A DNA stretch of 64,000 nt, taken from contig CACHJZ010000001.1 in assembly GCA_902580275.1 (NCBI GenBank), positions 1-64,000 of the forward strand. The letters are read 5' to 3'. The stretch comes from an uncultured Pelagibacteraceae bacterium. Its GTDB lineage: Bacteria > Pseudomonadota > Alphaproteobacteria > Pelagibacterales > Pelagibacteraceae. Under the pieces are notes generated by a model. It worked only from the letters and a program-made list of their open reading frames with translations. It was not told the origin of the DNA and ran no database searches. How positions within the stretch are numbered: position 1 is the stretch's first letter; each line of letters opens with the position of its first letter. This document shows positions 15,683 to 23,783 of the stretch, piece by piece. The position numbers were made by a program, and so were the translations under genes.

Positions 15683-16741
15683 TCAAAAACAAACTAAGTG
15701 CTCAATATGAATTGGTCTTTTAATTCCAAATTTTTCTTGTAAATCGTGTTGATGAATATGATGCGAGTGAACAAAAACAGGTAAAAGTAAATTTTTCATA
15801 GTCTTTAATGTATAAATAAAATTTGTACCTCTAAATTTTCTATCAACTACTTCCAATTGAAGATTGCTTTTATCATCATGTTCTAAGTCCTCGGGTTGAA
15901 TCAAAAGTTTTACATCTGCGCCTAGTGGAAATGGTTTTACAAAATTTCCGGTTATAGTTCCAAGCTCTTCATTTTCAAGACTTTTTGGACTAGTTACTTT
16001 TGCTGGTATTAAAATTCCCCTATTTAAAAAATTAACAACTTCAATTGAATTAGGTAGATGGTAAACATTATAGGGATCATCATACTGTTTAAGCTCATTA
16101 TTTAGTATTATTCCACACTTGGTGCCTAAGTAAAAAGCTTCATAAGAGTCATGTGTTACAATTATTGTAGTAATTTTTAATTTAGCGAGTAATTTTTTAA
16201 TTTTTTCCTGTATATCCTCTTTATGGCTTTGATCCACATTAGACAAAGGCTCATCTAATAAAAGTAAATCTGGTTTGGATAAAAGAGATCTTGCAAGAGA
16301 AGCTCTTTGGGCCTCCCCGGCACTAATTTGGTGAGGATACTGATTTAATATTTTTGAAATATCTAATAAATCTACTATCTCATTAAAACTAACTTTTTTA
16401 TCTTTATTATCTGGATTTTTTTCAGCACCTAATAATATATTTTTTTCTACTGAGTAATGAGGAAACAAACTATTTTCCTGGAAAGCTAGCGATATATTTC
16501 GATTTTCTGGTTCAATATTTATTTTTTCTGAAGACAAAATTTTTCCTTTTAATTTTATATGGCCATTTTTTATTTTTTCTAATCCTGCTATAGCTCTCAA
16601 TATTGTAGTTTTTCCGATCCCAGATGGTCCTAATAGACAAACAATGTCACCCTCTTTCTCAATAGAAAATGACATATTTTTAACTTTTGTATTTCCACCA
16701 ACAACAAAATCAACGTTTTCAACTTCAAAAAAATTATTCAT
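15683..16741 (-). CDS. fbpC: Fe(III) ABC transporter ATP-binding protein
   Basis: Cytoplasmic ATPase of an FbpABC-type iron importer, 352 aa. Walker A is GPSGIGKT at residues 38-45, the signature is ISAGEAQR (a variant of LSGGQ), and Walker B is LLLLDEPLSNVD, followed by the H-loop TIIVTHD. After residue 240 there is a TOBE-like regulatory domain. Its start overlaps the end of the permease gene by eight bases. The gene order fbpA, small protein, fbpB, fbpC in one direction defines the operon. Spermidine/putrescine (PotA) is the alternative family, but the substrate-binding protein supports iron. Confidence 0.88.
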   Translation of the reverse strand: MNNFFEVENVDFVVGGNTKVKNMSFSIEKEGDIVCLLGPSGIGKTTILRAIAGLEKIKNGHIKLKGKILSSEKINIEPENRNISLAFQENSLFPHYSVEKNILLGAEKNPDNKDKKVSFNEIVDLLDISKILNQYPHQISAGEAQRASLARSLLSKPDLLLLDEPLSNVDQSHKEDIQEKIKKLLAKLKITTIIVTHDSYEAFYLGTKCGIILNNELKQYDDPYNVYHLPNSIEVVNFLNRGILIPAKVTSPKSLENEELGTITGNFVKPFPLGADVKLLIQPEDLEHDDKSNLQLEVVDRKFRGTNFIYTLKTMKNLLLPVFVHSHHIHQHDLQEKFGIKRPIHIEHLVCF

Positions 16742-18359
16742 TATGTTCTCTTAGAATATATTTAGATGCAATTATAATAAAGATTGAAGCAATTAAAATT
16801 AAAAATAAAGAAGGTACAGCAGCTGCTTCAAGTAAATCTTCTGATGCAGAAACATATGCCGTTGTTGCAAATGTCTCAAAATTAAAAGGTCTTAAAATAA
16901 GAGTTATGGGCAACTCTCTTATTATTTCTAAAGAAATTAATATTACAATAAATAATAATGAATTTCTTAGAAAAGGGACATGTATGTTCATAAATGTTTT
17001 TCTTTTTGAGTAACCCAACATATAAGCACTTTCATCAACGGCAATATTAATTTTTTCATAACCAGATTTTATTCCATTAAATGCTAAAGAATAAAATCGT
17101 ATAAAGTAAACTAGAACTAAACCCAATATTGATCCAAAAAAGATTTTTTTAATAGATAAGAAACCTAATGATTTAATTATTGTATTATCAAACCAGGCAA
17201 TGAAGGTTATGAAAGCGACAGCAAGTATTACTCCTGGTATTGCATACCCGGAAATTGACATAGTAGATAAGATATTTAAAGTTTTGTTATTTGTTACCCT
17301 GCTTCCATAATTTGATATCAAAGAAAATGATATCAATACCACGCTAGATAGTAATGCTAGATAGAGAGTATTAAGGGAAAGAGTAACAATTTGTAAATCG
17401 AATAAATTTTCTGGAAATTTTATCGTCCAATATAACATTTGACTTAATGGAAATATAAAACTCATAAAAAAAACAAAAAAACAGAACACAAAGGCAAAAA
17501 AAGATTTTGCACCTTTAATTTTGATCTTTTCTTTCTGTTTAAATCCACCTTTGATATTGAAGTGATACTTGGCTTTTTTTCTTGATAAATTTTCTATTAT
17601 AAAAAGGGAAAATATAAACAGTAATAGAAATGAAGCTATTCTATTGGCAAAAGCAAGATCATCAAAAGCAATCCAAGAATTATAAATGCCTGTTGTTAAT
17701 GTATTTATAGAAAAAAAATCTACTGCACCAAATTCTGCTAATGTCTCCATGGCTACAAGAGATAAACCAGCAACAATAGCAGGCCTAGCTGCTGGCAATA
17801 TTATCTTAAAAAACGATTTAAATCTTGAAAATCCGAGATTTTTACCTAAATCAATTAGGTTTTGTGATTGATATAAAAATGATGCTCTTGAGAGTATGAA
17901 TACATAAGCAAAAAGAGAAAATGTCATTGATAAAACTGCACCGAACATTCCTTTAAATTTTGGAATAATTTTATTATATTCACCTTCGCCAAGTAGATTT
18001 GTCAAAATAGTAAATGCAGTGCCATAGTTATCAAAAAAGGCTGTTAAAGAATAAGCATATATATAAGGTGGAACAGCAAAAGATAAAATTAATGCCCACT
18101 TAAAAAAATCACTTAAAGGAAATTTAAAAAATGATACCAAATAGGCAGTTCCAGTTCCTAATATAAATGTAAATATTAAAACTAATATGAGTAAAATTAG
18201 TGAATTTAGAATGTATTCAATTAAAAAAGTATCTTTTAAAACTTCATAATAGTTTGAAGTGTTCTGAAAGAAACTTGAAAAAACTGTTATAATAGGTATG
18301 CAAACAAACAATGAGATTGTAAACGAAAGTACAAACCAAATATTAAATTTTTTTGTCAA
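16734..18359 (-). CDS. fbpB: Fe(III) ABC transporter permease, double domain
   Basis: Inner-membrane permease of 541 aa with two fused BPD_transp_1 domains of six helices each. Each half has an EAA-type loop that docks to the ATPase: NLGFSRFKSFFKIILPAARP in the first half and YMLGYSKRKTFMNIHVPFLR in the second. This two-in-one form is standard for FbpB/SfuB/FutB-type iron permeases. It lies between the small cysteine-motif gene and the ATPase gene, whose start it overlaps. An intervening hairpin just upstream may lower its expression relative to the binding protein. Confidence 0.9.
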   Translation of the reverse strand: MTKKFNIWFVLSFTISLFVCIPIITVFSSFFQNTSNYYEVLKDTFLIEYILNSLILLILVLIFTFILGTGTAYLVSFFKFPLSDFFKWALILSFAVPPYIYAYSLTAFFDNYGTAFTILTNLLGEGEYNKIIPKFKGMFGAVLSMTFSLFAYVFILSRASFLYQSQNLIDLGKNLGFSRFKSFFKIILPAARPAIVAGLSLVAMETLAEFGAVDFFSINTLTTGIYNSWIAFDDLAFANRIASFLLLFIFSLFIIENLSRKKAKYHFNIKGGFKQKEKIKIKGAKSFFAFVFCFFVFFMSFIFPLSQMLYWTIKFPENLFDLQIVTLSLNTLYLALLSSVVLISFSLISNYGSRVTNNKTLNILSTMSISGYAIPGVILAVAFITFIAWFDNTIIKSLGFLSIKKIFFGSILGLVLVYFIRFYSLAFNGIKSGYEKINIAVDESAYMLGYSKRKTFMNIHVPFLRNSLLFIVILISLEIIRELPITLILRPFNFETFATTAYVSASEDLLEAAAVPSLFLILIASIFIIIASKYILREHNE

Positions 18360-18385
18360 AACATTACCCTTATAATACTAAAGGC

Positions 18386-18421
18386 TCGTAACTAAAAGGG
18401 GGTAATACCAAATAGTTACGA
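18386..18421 (-). promoter_or_regulatory. Intra-operon hairpin before fbpB
   Basis: TCGTAACTA (18386-18394) and its perfect complement (18413-18421) enclose an 18-base loop that itself contains GGTAATACC. The structure lies after the small cysteine-motif gene and 27 bases before the fbpB start. Such hairpins between binding-protein and permease genes usually protect the 5' mRNA or partly stop transcription so that the binding protein is made in excess. No T-tract follows. Confidence 0.5.
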
Positions 18422-18444
18422 ACCTTGTCTGTGAGTAAAGAAAA

Positions 18445-18615
18445 TTACTTTTTGTCTTCAAAAATACTAAGGATGTGTGAAACCTCTTTATTTTTGAGCT
18501 CAGATAACTTTCTTTTATTTATTTTTTCATTGATTTTTTCACACTCTAAAGCACACGGATCGCATCCCTTAGTAGATTTATTTAAATCAATTTCAAATAA
18601 ATTTTTTTTATTCAT
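18445..18615 (-). CDS. 56-aa CxxCxxxC protein in the iron-transport operon
   Basis: A 56-codon frame starting four bases after the fbpA stop and ending 85 bases before fbpB, all on one strand. The protein is charged, with the motif CDPCALEC giving C18, C21 and C25, and a long Lys/Glu-rich helix after it. No signal peptide or membrane helix is seen, so it should be cytoplasmic. I do not recognise a family. The three closely spaced cysteines and the operon suggest metal binding or redox handling of imported iron, which is inference. Tight spacing and conventional start support a real gene. Confidence 0.62.
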   Translation of the reverse strand: MNKKNLFEIDLNKSTKGCDPCALECEKINEKINKRKLSELKNKEVSHILSIFEDKK

Positions 18616-18619
18616 CAGT

Positions 18620-19648
18620 TTATTTCCAACCAGCAGCTGTCATAACCTCTACTGCTGCAGCTTGATTTTTTCCATAAGAAGAAAGCTTAGTTTTCATATC
18701 TTGTTTGAAATCTAATCCTAAGTTATTTACTACTAATGGACTTGGTGAAACACCATTAATCATTGGAAACTCAAAAGTATTGTTTGTAAAATGCTCTTGA
18801 GATTCTGGTGTTAATAAAAACTCTACAAGTTTTACTGCATTAGCTTTATTAGGCGCACCTTTTACTAAAGCTGCACAACTAACATTCATGTGTGTCCCTC
18901 TATCATTTTGATTAGGGAAAAAAGCTTTAACTTTTTTAGCAGCTTCTTGTTGCTCTGCACCTTTTTTACCGGACAACATAAGTGCTAAATAATAAGTATT
19001 TGCTACAGCAATATCAGCTTCACCAGCAGCAACTGCCATAATTTGTGCTCTGTCATTTCCTTCAGGTGTTCTTGCCATATTTGCTACAACTCCTTTTGCC
19101 CACTCAGCAGTAGCTGCTTTACCATTGTTTTTGATCAAAGAAGCAACAAGAGATTTATTGTAGATGTTGCTAGATTTTCTTATTACTAATCTTCCTTTCC
19201 ATTTAGGATCAGCTAAACCTTCATAAGTCATTCCAGATAATTCAGCACCAGTAACTCTCTCTGGTGAGTAATAAATTATTCTTGCTCTTTTTGCGATACC
19301 GACCCACTTATTTGTTCTAAAACTTTTTGGAACAGCTGCTTTAATAGCAGCAGAAGTTAGACCACCTTGAAGTGCTCCTTTTTTATCCATAGCACCACAT
19401 CTTCCAGCATCTGCTGTGATGTAAAGGTCTGCAGTAGCATCAGCACCCTCTTCAAGTATTCTTTTTTCTAAAGCTCCTGATTTTCCGTTTATAAGGTTTA
19501 CCTTTATTCCAGTCATATTAGTAAATTTACTGTAAAGCTCTCCGTCTGCTTTATAGTGTCTTGCATTGAATATGTTGACTTCATCCGCAGTAGCAAAAGT
19601 CGAAGCAAACAAAAATGAAATCAATGCAAAAATTGTTATTTTTTTCAT
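18620..19648 (-). CDS. fbpA: Fe(III) ABC transporter substrate-binding protein
   Basis: Periplasmic iron-binding protein of the FbpA/IdiA/FutA family, 342 aa. A signal peptide covers residues 1-21, cut before DEVNIF. The mature protein has the typical FNARHY start and the tandem tyrosines Y219-Y220 in ANTYYLALML, which coordinate Fe(III) in this family. It is the first gene of the transporter operon, has a strong AGGAG ribosome-binding site, and a Fur-type box lies 64-78 bases upstream of its ATG, consistent with induction when iron is scarce. Confidence 0.94.
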   Translation of the reverse strand: MKKITIFALISFLFASTFATADEVNIFNARHYKADGELYSKFTNMTGIKVNLINGKSGALEKRILEEGADATADLYITADAGRCGAMDKKGALQGGLTSAAIKAAVPKSFRTNKWVGIAKRARIIYYSPERVTGAELSGMTYEGLADPKWKGRLVIRKSSNIYNKSLVASLIKNNGKAATAEWAKGVVANMARTPEGNDRAQIMAVAAGEADIAVANTYYLALMLSGKKGAEQQEAAKKVKAFFPNQNDRGTHMNVSCAALVKGAPNKANAVKLVEFLLTPESQEHFTNNTFEFPMINGVSPSPLVVNNLGLDFKQDMKTKLSSYGKNQAAAVEVMTAAGWK

Positions 19649-19711
19649 TTAATCTCCTCAGTGTTAATTAAATATTGAGATGCTTATATTGCAATTGATA
19701 ACTGTTTGCAA

Positions 19712-19726
19712 TGAGAATGATTATCA
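19712..19726. promoter_or_regulatory. Fur-type box upstream of fbpA
   Basis: TGAGAATGATTATCA matches the 7-1-7 Fur motif TGATAAT-N-ATTATCA with one mismatch. It lies 64-78 bases upstream of the iron-binding-protein start, where it would overlap the promoter. Which Fur-superfamily protein reads it (Fur, Mur or Irr) cannot be told from the window. Confidence 0.75.
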
Positions 19727-19742
19727 GTTGCGTCAATCTGCT

Positions 19743-19769
19743 CTAATGAAAAATGGCTATTTTCATTAG
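19743..19769. terminator. Hairpin between lysR end and iron operon promoter
   Basis: A perfect 10-bp inverted repeat, CTAATGAAAA with its complement, seven-base loop, four bases beyond the stop of the LysR gene. A TTTTT run flanks it on the plus-strand side; on the minus strand, where LysR is transcribed, the A-run precedes the stem. It probably marks the 3' end of the acuI-lysR transcript. Confidence 0.55.
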
Positions 19770-19772
19770 TTT

Positions 19773-20663
19773 TTAGAACTTCCACTCTGAAATTTTACTG
19801 TATAAAAAATTTCTAAATGCCTGAACCCTAGCAACATTTTTTAAAGATTGAGGATAAACGAAATGAGCCTCAGTAATTGGTCCTTCGACTTTTGGGAGTA
19901 CTTTAATTAAATTTTTTGATTGAAAAACTAAGTAATCAGGTAATGCTGCTAAACCCACTCCACTCTCAACAGCTAGTAGCAATCCCATTACACTATTAAC
20001 TTTCATAATTGATTTTCTTTTTTTTGAGTCTTTCATGCCAATTTTAAGTGCCCAATCTGGATTATAAACAGGTGAAGGAGTTCCTTTTCCAAAAGAGATA
20101 AATTTATGCTTGTTTAAATCATTTATACTCTTTGGCATACCATATTTTTCTAAATAAGCATTAGAGCCATAAATATGGTAATTAATATCCATTAATTTTT
20201 TTTGGATATAGTTTAGTTGTTTAGGTCTTCTCATAAAAATACCAATATCTGCTTGTCTCGTACTTAAATCTAGCTCTTTATCATCGAAAATAAGCTCAAC
20301 TTCCATTTCAGGATGAAGTTGCATGAATTCTTGAATTCTTGGCGTAAGCCAGTGTGTACCAAAACTTCTAACTGTAGTAATGGTGATTTTTCCTGTTGGT
20401 TTATTTTTTTGATCACCTAATGAGGTTTCGACCTCTTTTAATTTACTAATCACCTCATGAGCAGTTTTATAGACATATTCTCCATTTTCTGTGAGAGTTA
20501 AGCCTCTTGCATGTCTTTCAAATAACTTGACTTTTAAGTCGTCCTCTAATGATTGTATTTGTCTACTTATCGCAGACTGGCTTAAATTTAAAATCACTGT
20601 TGCACTAGTAAAACTTCCAGCTTCAGCTACAGCATGAAAAATTTTTAATTTATCCCAATCCAT
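19773..20663 (-). CDS. LysR-family transcriptional regulator
   Basis: LysR-type regulator of 296 aa, full length. The winged helix-turn-helix spans about residues 3-62 with the usual FTSATVILNLSQSAISRQIQ core, followed by a linker helix and a periplasmic-binding-like effector domain. Its start overlaps the last base of acuI, so it is co-transcribed with that gene rather than divergent as is common for LysR targets. It might control acuI or an acrylate/propionate-related gene elsewhere; the effector is unknown. Confidence 0.9.
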   Translation of the reverse strand: MDWDKLKIFHAVAEAGSFTSATVILNLSQSAISRQIQSLEDDLKVKLFERHARGLTLTENGEYVYKTAHEVISKLKEVETSLGDQKNKPTGKITITTVRSFGTHWLTPRIQEFMQLHPEMEVELIFDDKELDLSTRQADIGIFMRRPKQLNYIQKKLMDINYHIYGSNAYLEKYGMPKSINDLNKHKFISFGKGTPSPVYNPDWALKIGMKDSKKRKSIMKVNSVMGLLLAVESGVGLAALPDYLVFQSKNLIKVLPKVEGPITEAHFVYPQSLKNVARVQAFRNFLYSKISEWKF

Positions 20664-21664
20664 TACTTGCTCAGATTTATTAAGTATCTTCCTGATGTTT
20701 TTCCCTCAAGCATTTGAGAGTATGTATTTAAAAGCTCATCAAGACTGATTTCTTTTACAGATTTTTCTAACAAACTAAAATCTATAAGATTTGGTAGCTC
20801 CTCCCATAAAAAATCTCTTCTTTTTTTTGAGGTATCTACTGAGTTTATACCCCAAAGCTTAACTCCTCTAATAATAAATGGCATAACTGTTGTATTTAAC
20901 TTGTAGTGATTGGCATTACCGCATGCTGCAACAATTCCTTTATCTCTTATGTGCGAAAGAACATTTGCTAGGATATTTCCTCCAACGGTATCTACTGCAC
21001 CATCATATAATCCTTTATCAAGAGGTCTAGCGTCTTTATCCAAATCAGCTGTATTTATAAGGTTTTTTGCACCTAAAGATTTTAAATAATCATGATTTTC
21101 TTTTTTTCCCGAAACTGCAGTAACATTTATACCTAATTTATTTAAAATCATTACCGCCATACTTCCAACCCCACCAGAAGCTCCAGTCACAATCACATCA
21201 ACTACTTTTTTTTGTAACAATAGCTCTTCTCTTGCTTTAACTGCAAATGCACATTGAATAGCTGTGAGGCCCGCTGTTCCTAATATCATTGATTGCTTTG
21301 CTGATAGATTTTTTGGTCTTTTTACAAGAAACTCACCTTTTACTTTAGCGTACTGTGAATATCCTCCATAATATAATTCACCAACTCTCCATCCTGTACA
21401 AATAATTTCATCACCTTCTTTATAATTTTCATTTTTACTTTCTACAACAGTCCCTGAAAAATCTATTCCTGGTATATGAGGAAACTCTTTAACCAATTTA
21501 GCACCATTTTTTAAAATTAGAGCATCTTTATAGTTCAATCCAGAATATTCAACTTTTACCAAAACATCTCCGTGTTTTAAAAAGTCTTTATTTACAGATT
21601 TTACTTCTCTGGAAAATTTATCACCTTCTTGATTTACAACTAATGCTTTGAAATTATCAGACAT
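20663..21664 (-). CDS. acuI: Acrylyl-CoA reductase AcuI / YhdH-type MDR
   Basis: Medium-chain dehydrogenase/reductase of 333 aa in the YhdH/AcuI group, lacking zinc ligands. It has the N-terminal EYSGLNYKDALILKN segment, the Rossmann motif TGASGGVGSMA near residues 160-170 and PFIIRGVKLWGINSV near the end. AcuI reduces acrylyl-CoA to propionyl-CoA with NADPH, clearing toxic acrylate from DMSP cleavage. A DddP-like protein is about 39 kb away in the same window, so a DMSP context is plausible. General quinone oxidoreductase is the weaker alternative. Confidence 0.82.
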   Translation of the reverse strand: MSDNFKALVVNQEGDKFSREVKSVNKDFLKHGDVLVKVEYSGLNYKDALILKNGAKLVKEFPHIPGIDFSGTVVESKNENYKEGDEIICTGWRVGELYYGGYSQYAKVKGEFLVKRPKNLSAKQSMILGTAGLTAIQCAFAVKAREELLLQKKVVDVIVTGASGGVGSMAVMILNKLGINVTAVSGKKENHDYLKSLGAKNLINTADLDKDARPLDKGLYDGAVDTVGGNILANVLSHIRDKGIVAACGNANHYKLNTTVMPFIIRGVKLWGINSVDTSKKRRDFLWEELPNLIDFSLLEKSVKEISLDELLNTYSQMLEGKTSGRYLINLSK

Positions 21665-21688
21665 ATCTGAGAATTATTATACAGATAT

Positions 21689-22294
21689 TTATTTGCTTAT
21701 AAATCTTAAATATCTGTTTTGGTAACTTAGATCTTCTTTGAATTGACCTAAATAGTAATTAGTTACTGTTGTTGCTTGCTCTTTTTTTACTCCCCTCATG
21801 GTCATACACATATGATTAGAGTCTATTGTTACAGCAACGCCTTTTGCATCTAGCGCTTCCATAACAGTTTTAGCAATTTGCATAGTTAATCTTTCTTGAG
21901 TTTGGAGTCTTTTAGAAAAAGCTTCTACTACTCTTGCTAACTTACTTAATCCTACAACTCTTTCGTTAGGAATGTAAGCTACATGAGCTATACCAATTAT
22001 CGGTGCCATATGATGTTCGCAGTGACTTTGAACAGAGATGTTTTTTTGGATTACAATATCATTATACCCATCAACATCACCAAATGTTTTTGATAAAATT
22101 TTATATGGATCCTCTTGATAACCTTTGAAATATTCTTTGAATGCTTTTCTAACTCTTTTTGGAGTTTCTAGTAAGCCTTCTCGACCAGGATCTTCACCAA
22201 TATATTTTAAAATTTTAACAAAAGCTTCTTCTGCTTCCTTATCAGAAATTTCACTTTCTAATGCGGATTTATTTAATTCTTTAACTAATTTCAT
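21689..22294 (-). CDS. folE: GTP cyclohydrolase I
   Basis: Converts GTP to dihydroneopterin triphosphate, the first step of tetrahydrofolate synthesis and also a source for queuosine-type pathways. The 201-aa protein has the zinc and catalytic residues in HCEHHMAPIIG and NHMCMTMRGV, and the conserved VGLSKLARVVEAFSKRLQTQERL region. It is full length. It lies upstream of acuI on the same strand (24 bases) and divergent from hisI. The assignment is secure. Confidence 0.97.
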   Translation of the reverse strand: MKLVKELNKSALESEISDKEAEEAFVKILKYIGEDPGREGLLETPKRVRKAFKEYFKGYQEDPYKILSKTFGDVDGYNDIVIQKNISVQSHCEHHMAPIIGIAHVAYIPNERVVGLSKLARVVEAFSKRLQTQERLTMQIAKTVMEALDAKGVAVTIDSNHMCMTMRGVKKEQATTVTNYYLGQFKEDLSYQNRYLRFISK

Positions 22295-22370
22295 GAAGGC
22301 CCTTATACATATAAATACTTATTTTTAAAATATTTAATATATCTATGAATGTGCTACATAAGAACTATAT

Positions 22371-22838
22371 ATGTTTAAAAAAAGAGAAAATGTTGCAGAA
22401 ATAGAGGAAGGTAAGCTCTTATCACCAAAATTTGATAATGATGGCTTGATACCAGTTGTGACAACATGTGCCAATACAAAAGAAATATTAATGCATGGTT
22501 ACATGAATGTAGAAGCACTTAAATTAACAATGGAAACAAAGGAAGCGCATTATTGGAGCAGATCAAGAAACCAAATTTGGCACAAAGGTAAAACTAGTGG
22601 ATTTGTTCAAAAAGTTAAGGAATTAAGAATTGATGATGATCAAGATTCTATTTGGATGAGTGTTGATATTGGTGAGGGTGCTAGCTGCCATGTTGGTTAT
22701 AGATCATGTTTTTATAGATCGATTCCATTAGGAAAAATCGATAATGCTAGAAATATTGAAATGAAATTTGAAGAGAAAGAAAAAAAATTTGATCCAGAAA
22801 AAGTTTATAAAGGACAGCCGAATCCTACAAAGATTTAA
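22371..22838 (+). CDS. hisI: Phosphoribosyl-AMP cyclohydrolase
   Basis: Third step of histidine synthesis: opens the adenine ring of PR-AMP. The 155-aa single-domain form has the family motif HYWSRSRNQIWHKGKTSG, the acidic metal site IDDDQDS and the Zn cysteines in ASCHVGYRSCFYRS. There is no fused HisE domain; a C-terminal extension of about 35 charged residues follows the core. Its stop overlaps the start of the DUF2237 gene by one base, which implies translational coupling. Confidence 0.94.
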   Translation: MFKKRENVAEIEEGKLLSPKFDNDGLIPVVTTCANTKEILMHGYMNVEALKLTMETKEAHYWSRSRNQIWHKGKTSGFVQKVKELRIDDDQDSIWMSVDIGEGASCHVGYRSCFYRSIPLGKIDNARNIEMKFEEKEKKFDPEKVYKGQPNPTKI

Positions 22839-23212
22839 TGGAAGATAATCAAAAAAATGTTTTGGGAGAAGATCTTGAGGATTGTTCTATGGATCCGTTA
22901 ACTGGATGGTATAGAGATGGATGTTGTAAGACAGACGAGAATGATAAAGGGGTTCATACAGTTTGCGCCAAAGTAAATAATGAATTTTTAAATTGGTGTA
23001 AGACTGCAGGTAATGATTTGATCACTCCTCATCCTGAGTTTGGTTTTCCGGGATTGAAAGAAGGAGACTGTTGGTGTGTATGTGCTAGTTGGTACGCAAA
23101 AGCAGTTGAGGCAGGTAAAGGATGTCCAATTTATTTAAAAAAAACACATCAAAATACTTTAAAATTAATTCCTATTGAAACTTTAAAAAAATTTGCAATA
23201 GATTTATCTTAA
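22838..23212 (+). CDS. DUF2237 family protein
   Basis: A 124-aa soluble protein with the DUF2237 pattern: the opening NVLGEDLEDCSMDPLTGWYRDGCC, a central HTVCAKVNNEFLNWCK, then GDCWCVCASWYAKAVEAGK and a C-terminal IPIETLKKF. Eight or more conserved cysteines are notable for a cytoplasmic protein and might bind metal; no function has been settled. It is coupled to hisI by a one-base overlap and converges with an exported-protein gene one base away. Confidence 0.85.
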   Translation: MEDNQKNVLGEDLEDCSMDPLTGWYRDGCCKTDENDKGVHTVCAKVNNEFLNWCKTAGNDLITPHPEFGFPGLKEGDCWCVCASWYAKAVEAGKGCPIYLKKTHQNTLKLIPIETLKKFAIDLS

Positions 23213-23213
23213 A

Positions 23214-23783
23214 TTAATAAAGTTGTGCATCTGATAATTTACCAGAGCATGTTAAATTAAATTTTGAAATAGGATGTATAATATTCACTGTAACAGATGT
23301 TTTATTGATTAATCTTTCAATTTCATCTTCTTTTAAATTCTGAAAATTAAAAATATTGTTTTTAATGTATTCAAACAAAACTTCCTCTGTGACTGAATAA
23401 TTTTGTTTTAAAGTTAATGGATTGTAACCAAATTTGTCAGTGACAATTTTATTTCTCACTATATTGCAGTCCGTAATCTTGGGCTTATATTTTTTTTTCT
23501 TAAGATATCTATTTTTATCCATTATTGAATTAATTATTACTTTTGTATTAGCATCATCATCAATTTTGATTTCATAATTAATAGATTGATAACGAACCAT
23601 TAGTCCCGTTTTTCTTGAGTTTATTATTCTAGATTGATTTTTTAAGAAAAAAATTTCGTATTTCATTAATATCAAGTCCTTAATAGTTGGTTTTATATCT
23701 TTCAGATTATTTGCATGAGTATATTGGATTAAGGAGAAAAATATTAAAATTGAAAATAAAATAATTTTTTTACATATTTCCAT
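23214..23783 (-). CDS. Exported protein of unknown function
   Basis: A 189-aa protein with a signal peptide of about 24 residues (MEICKKIILFSILIFFSLIQ, cut after THA). The mature part is basic and charged, with two cysteines near the middle (ITDCNIV) and end (NLTCSG) that could pair in the periplasm. I do not recognise the family. The start at 23783 is chosen because it leads straight into the signal peptide; an in-frame ATG six codons upstream would weaken it. It overlaps the end of the ETF:QO gene by 14 bases and so belongs to that operon. Confidence 0.55.
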   Translation of the reverse strand: MEICKKIILFSILIFFSLIQYTHANNLKDIKPTIKDLILMKYEIFFLKNQSRIINSRKTGLMVRYQSINYEIKIDDDANTKVIINSIMDKNRYLKKKKYKPKITDCNIVRNKIVTDKFGYNPLTLKQNYSVTEEVLFEYIKNNIFNFQNLKEDEIERLINKTSVTVNIIHPISKFNLTCSGKLSDAQLY

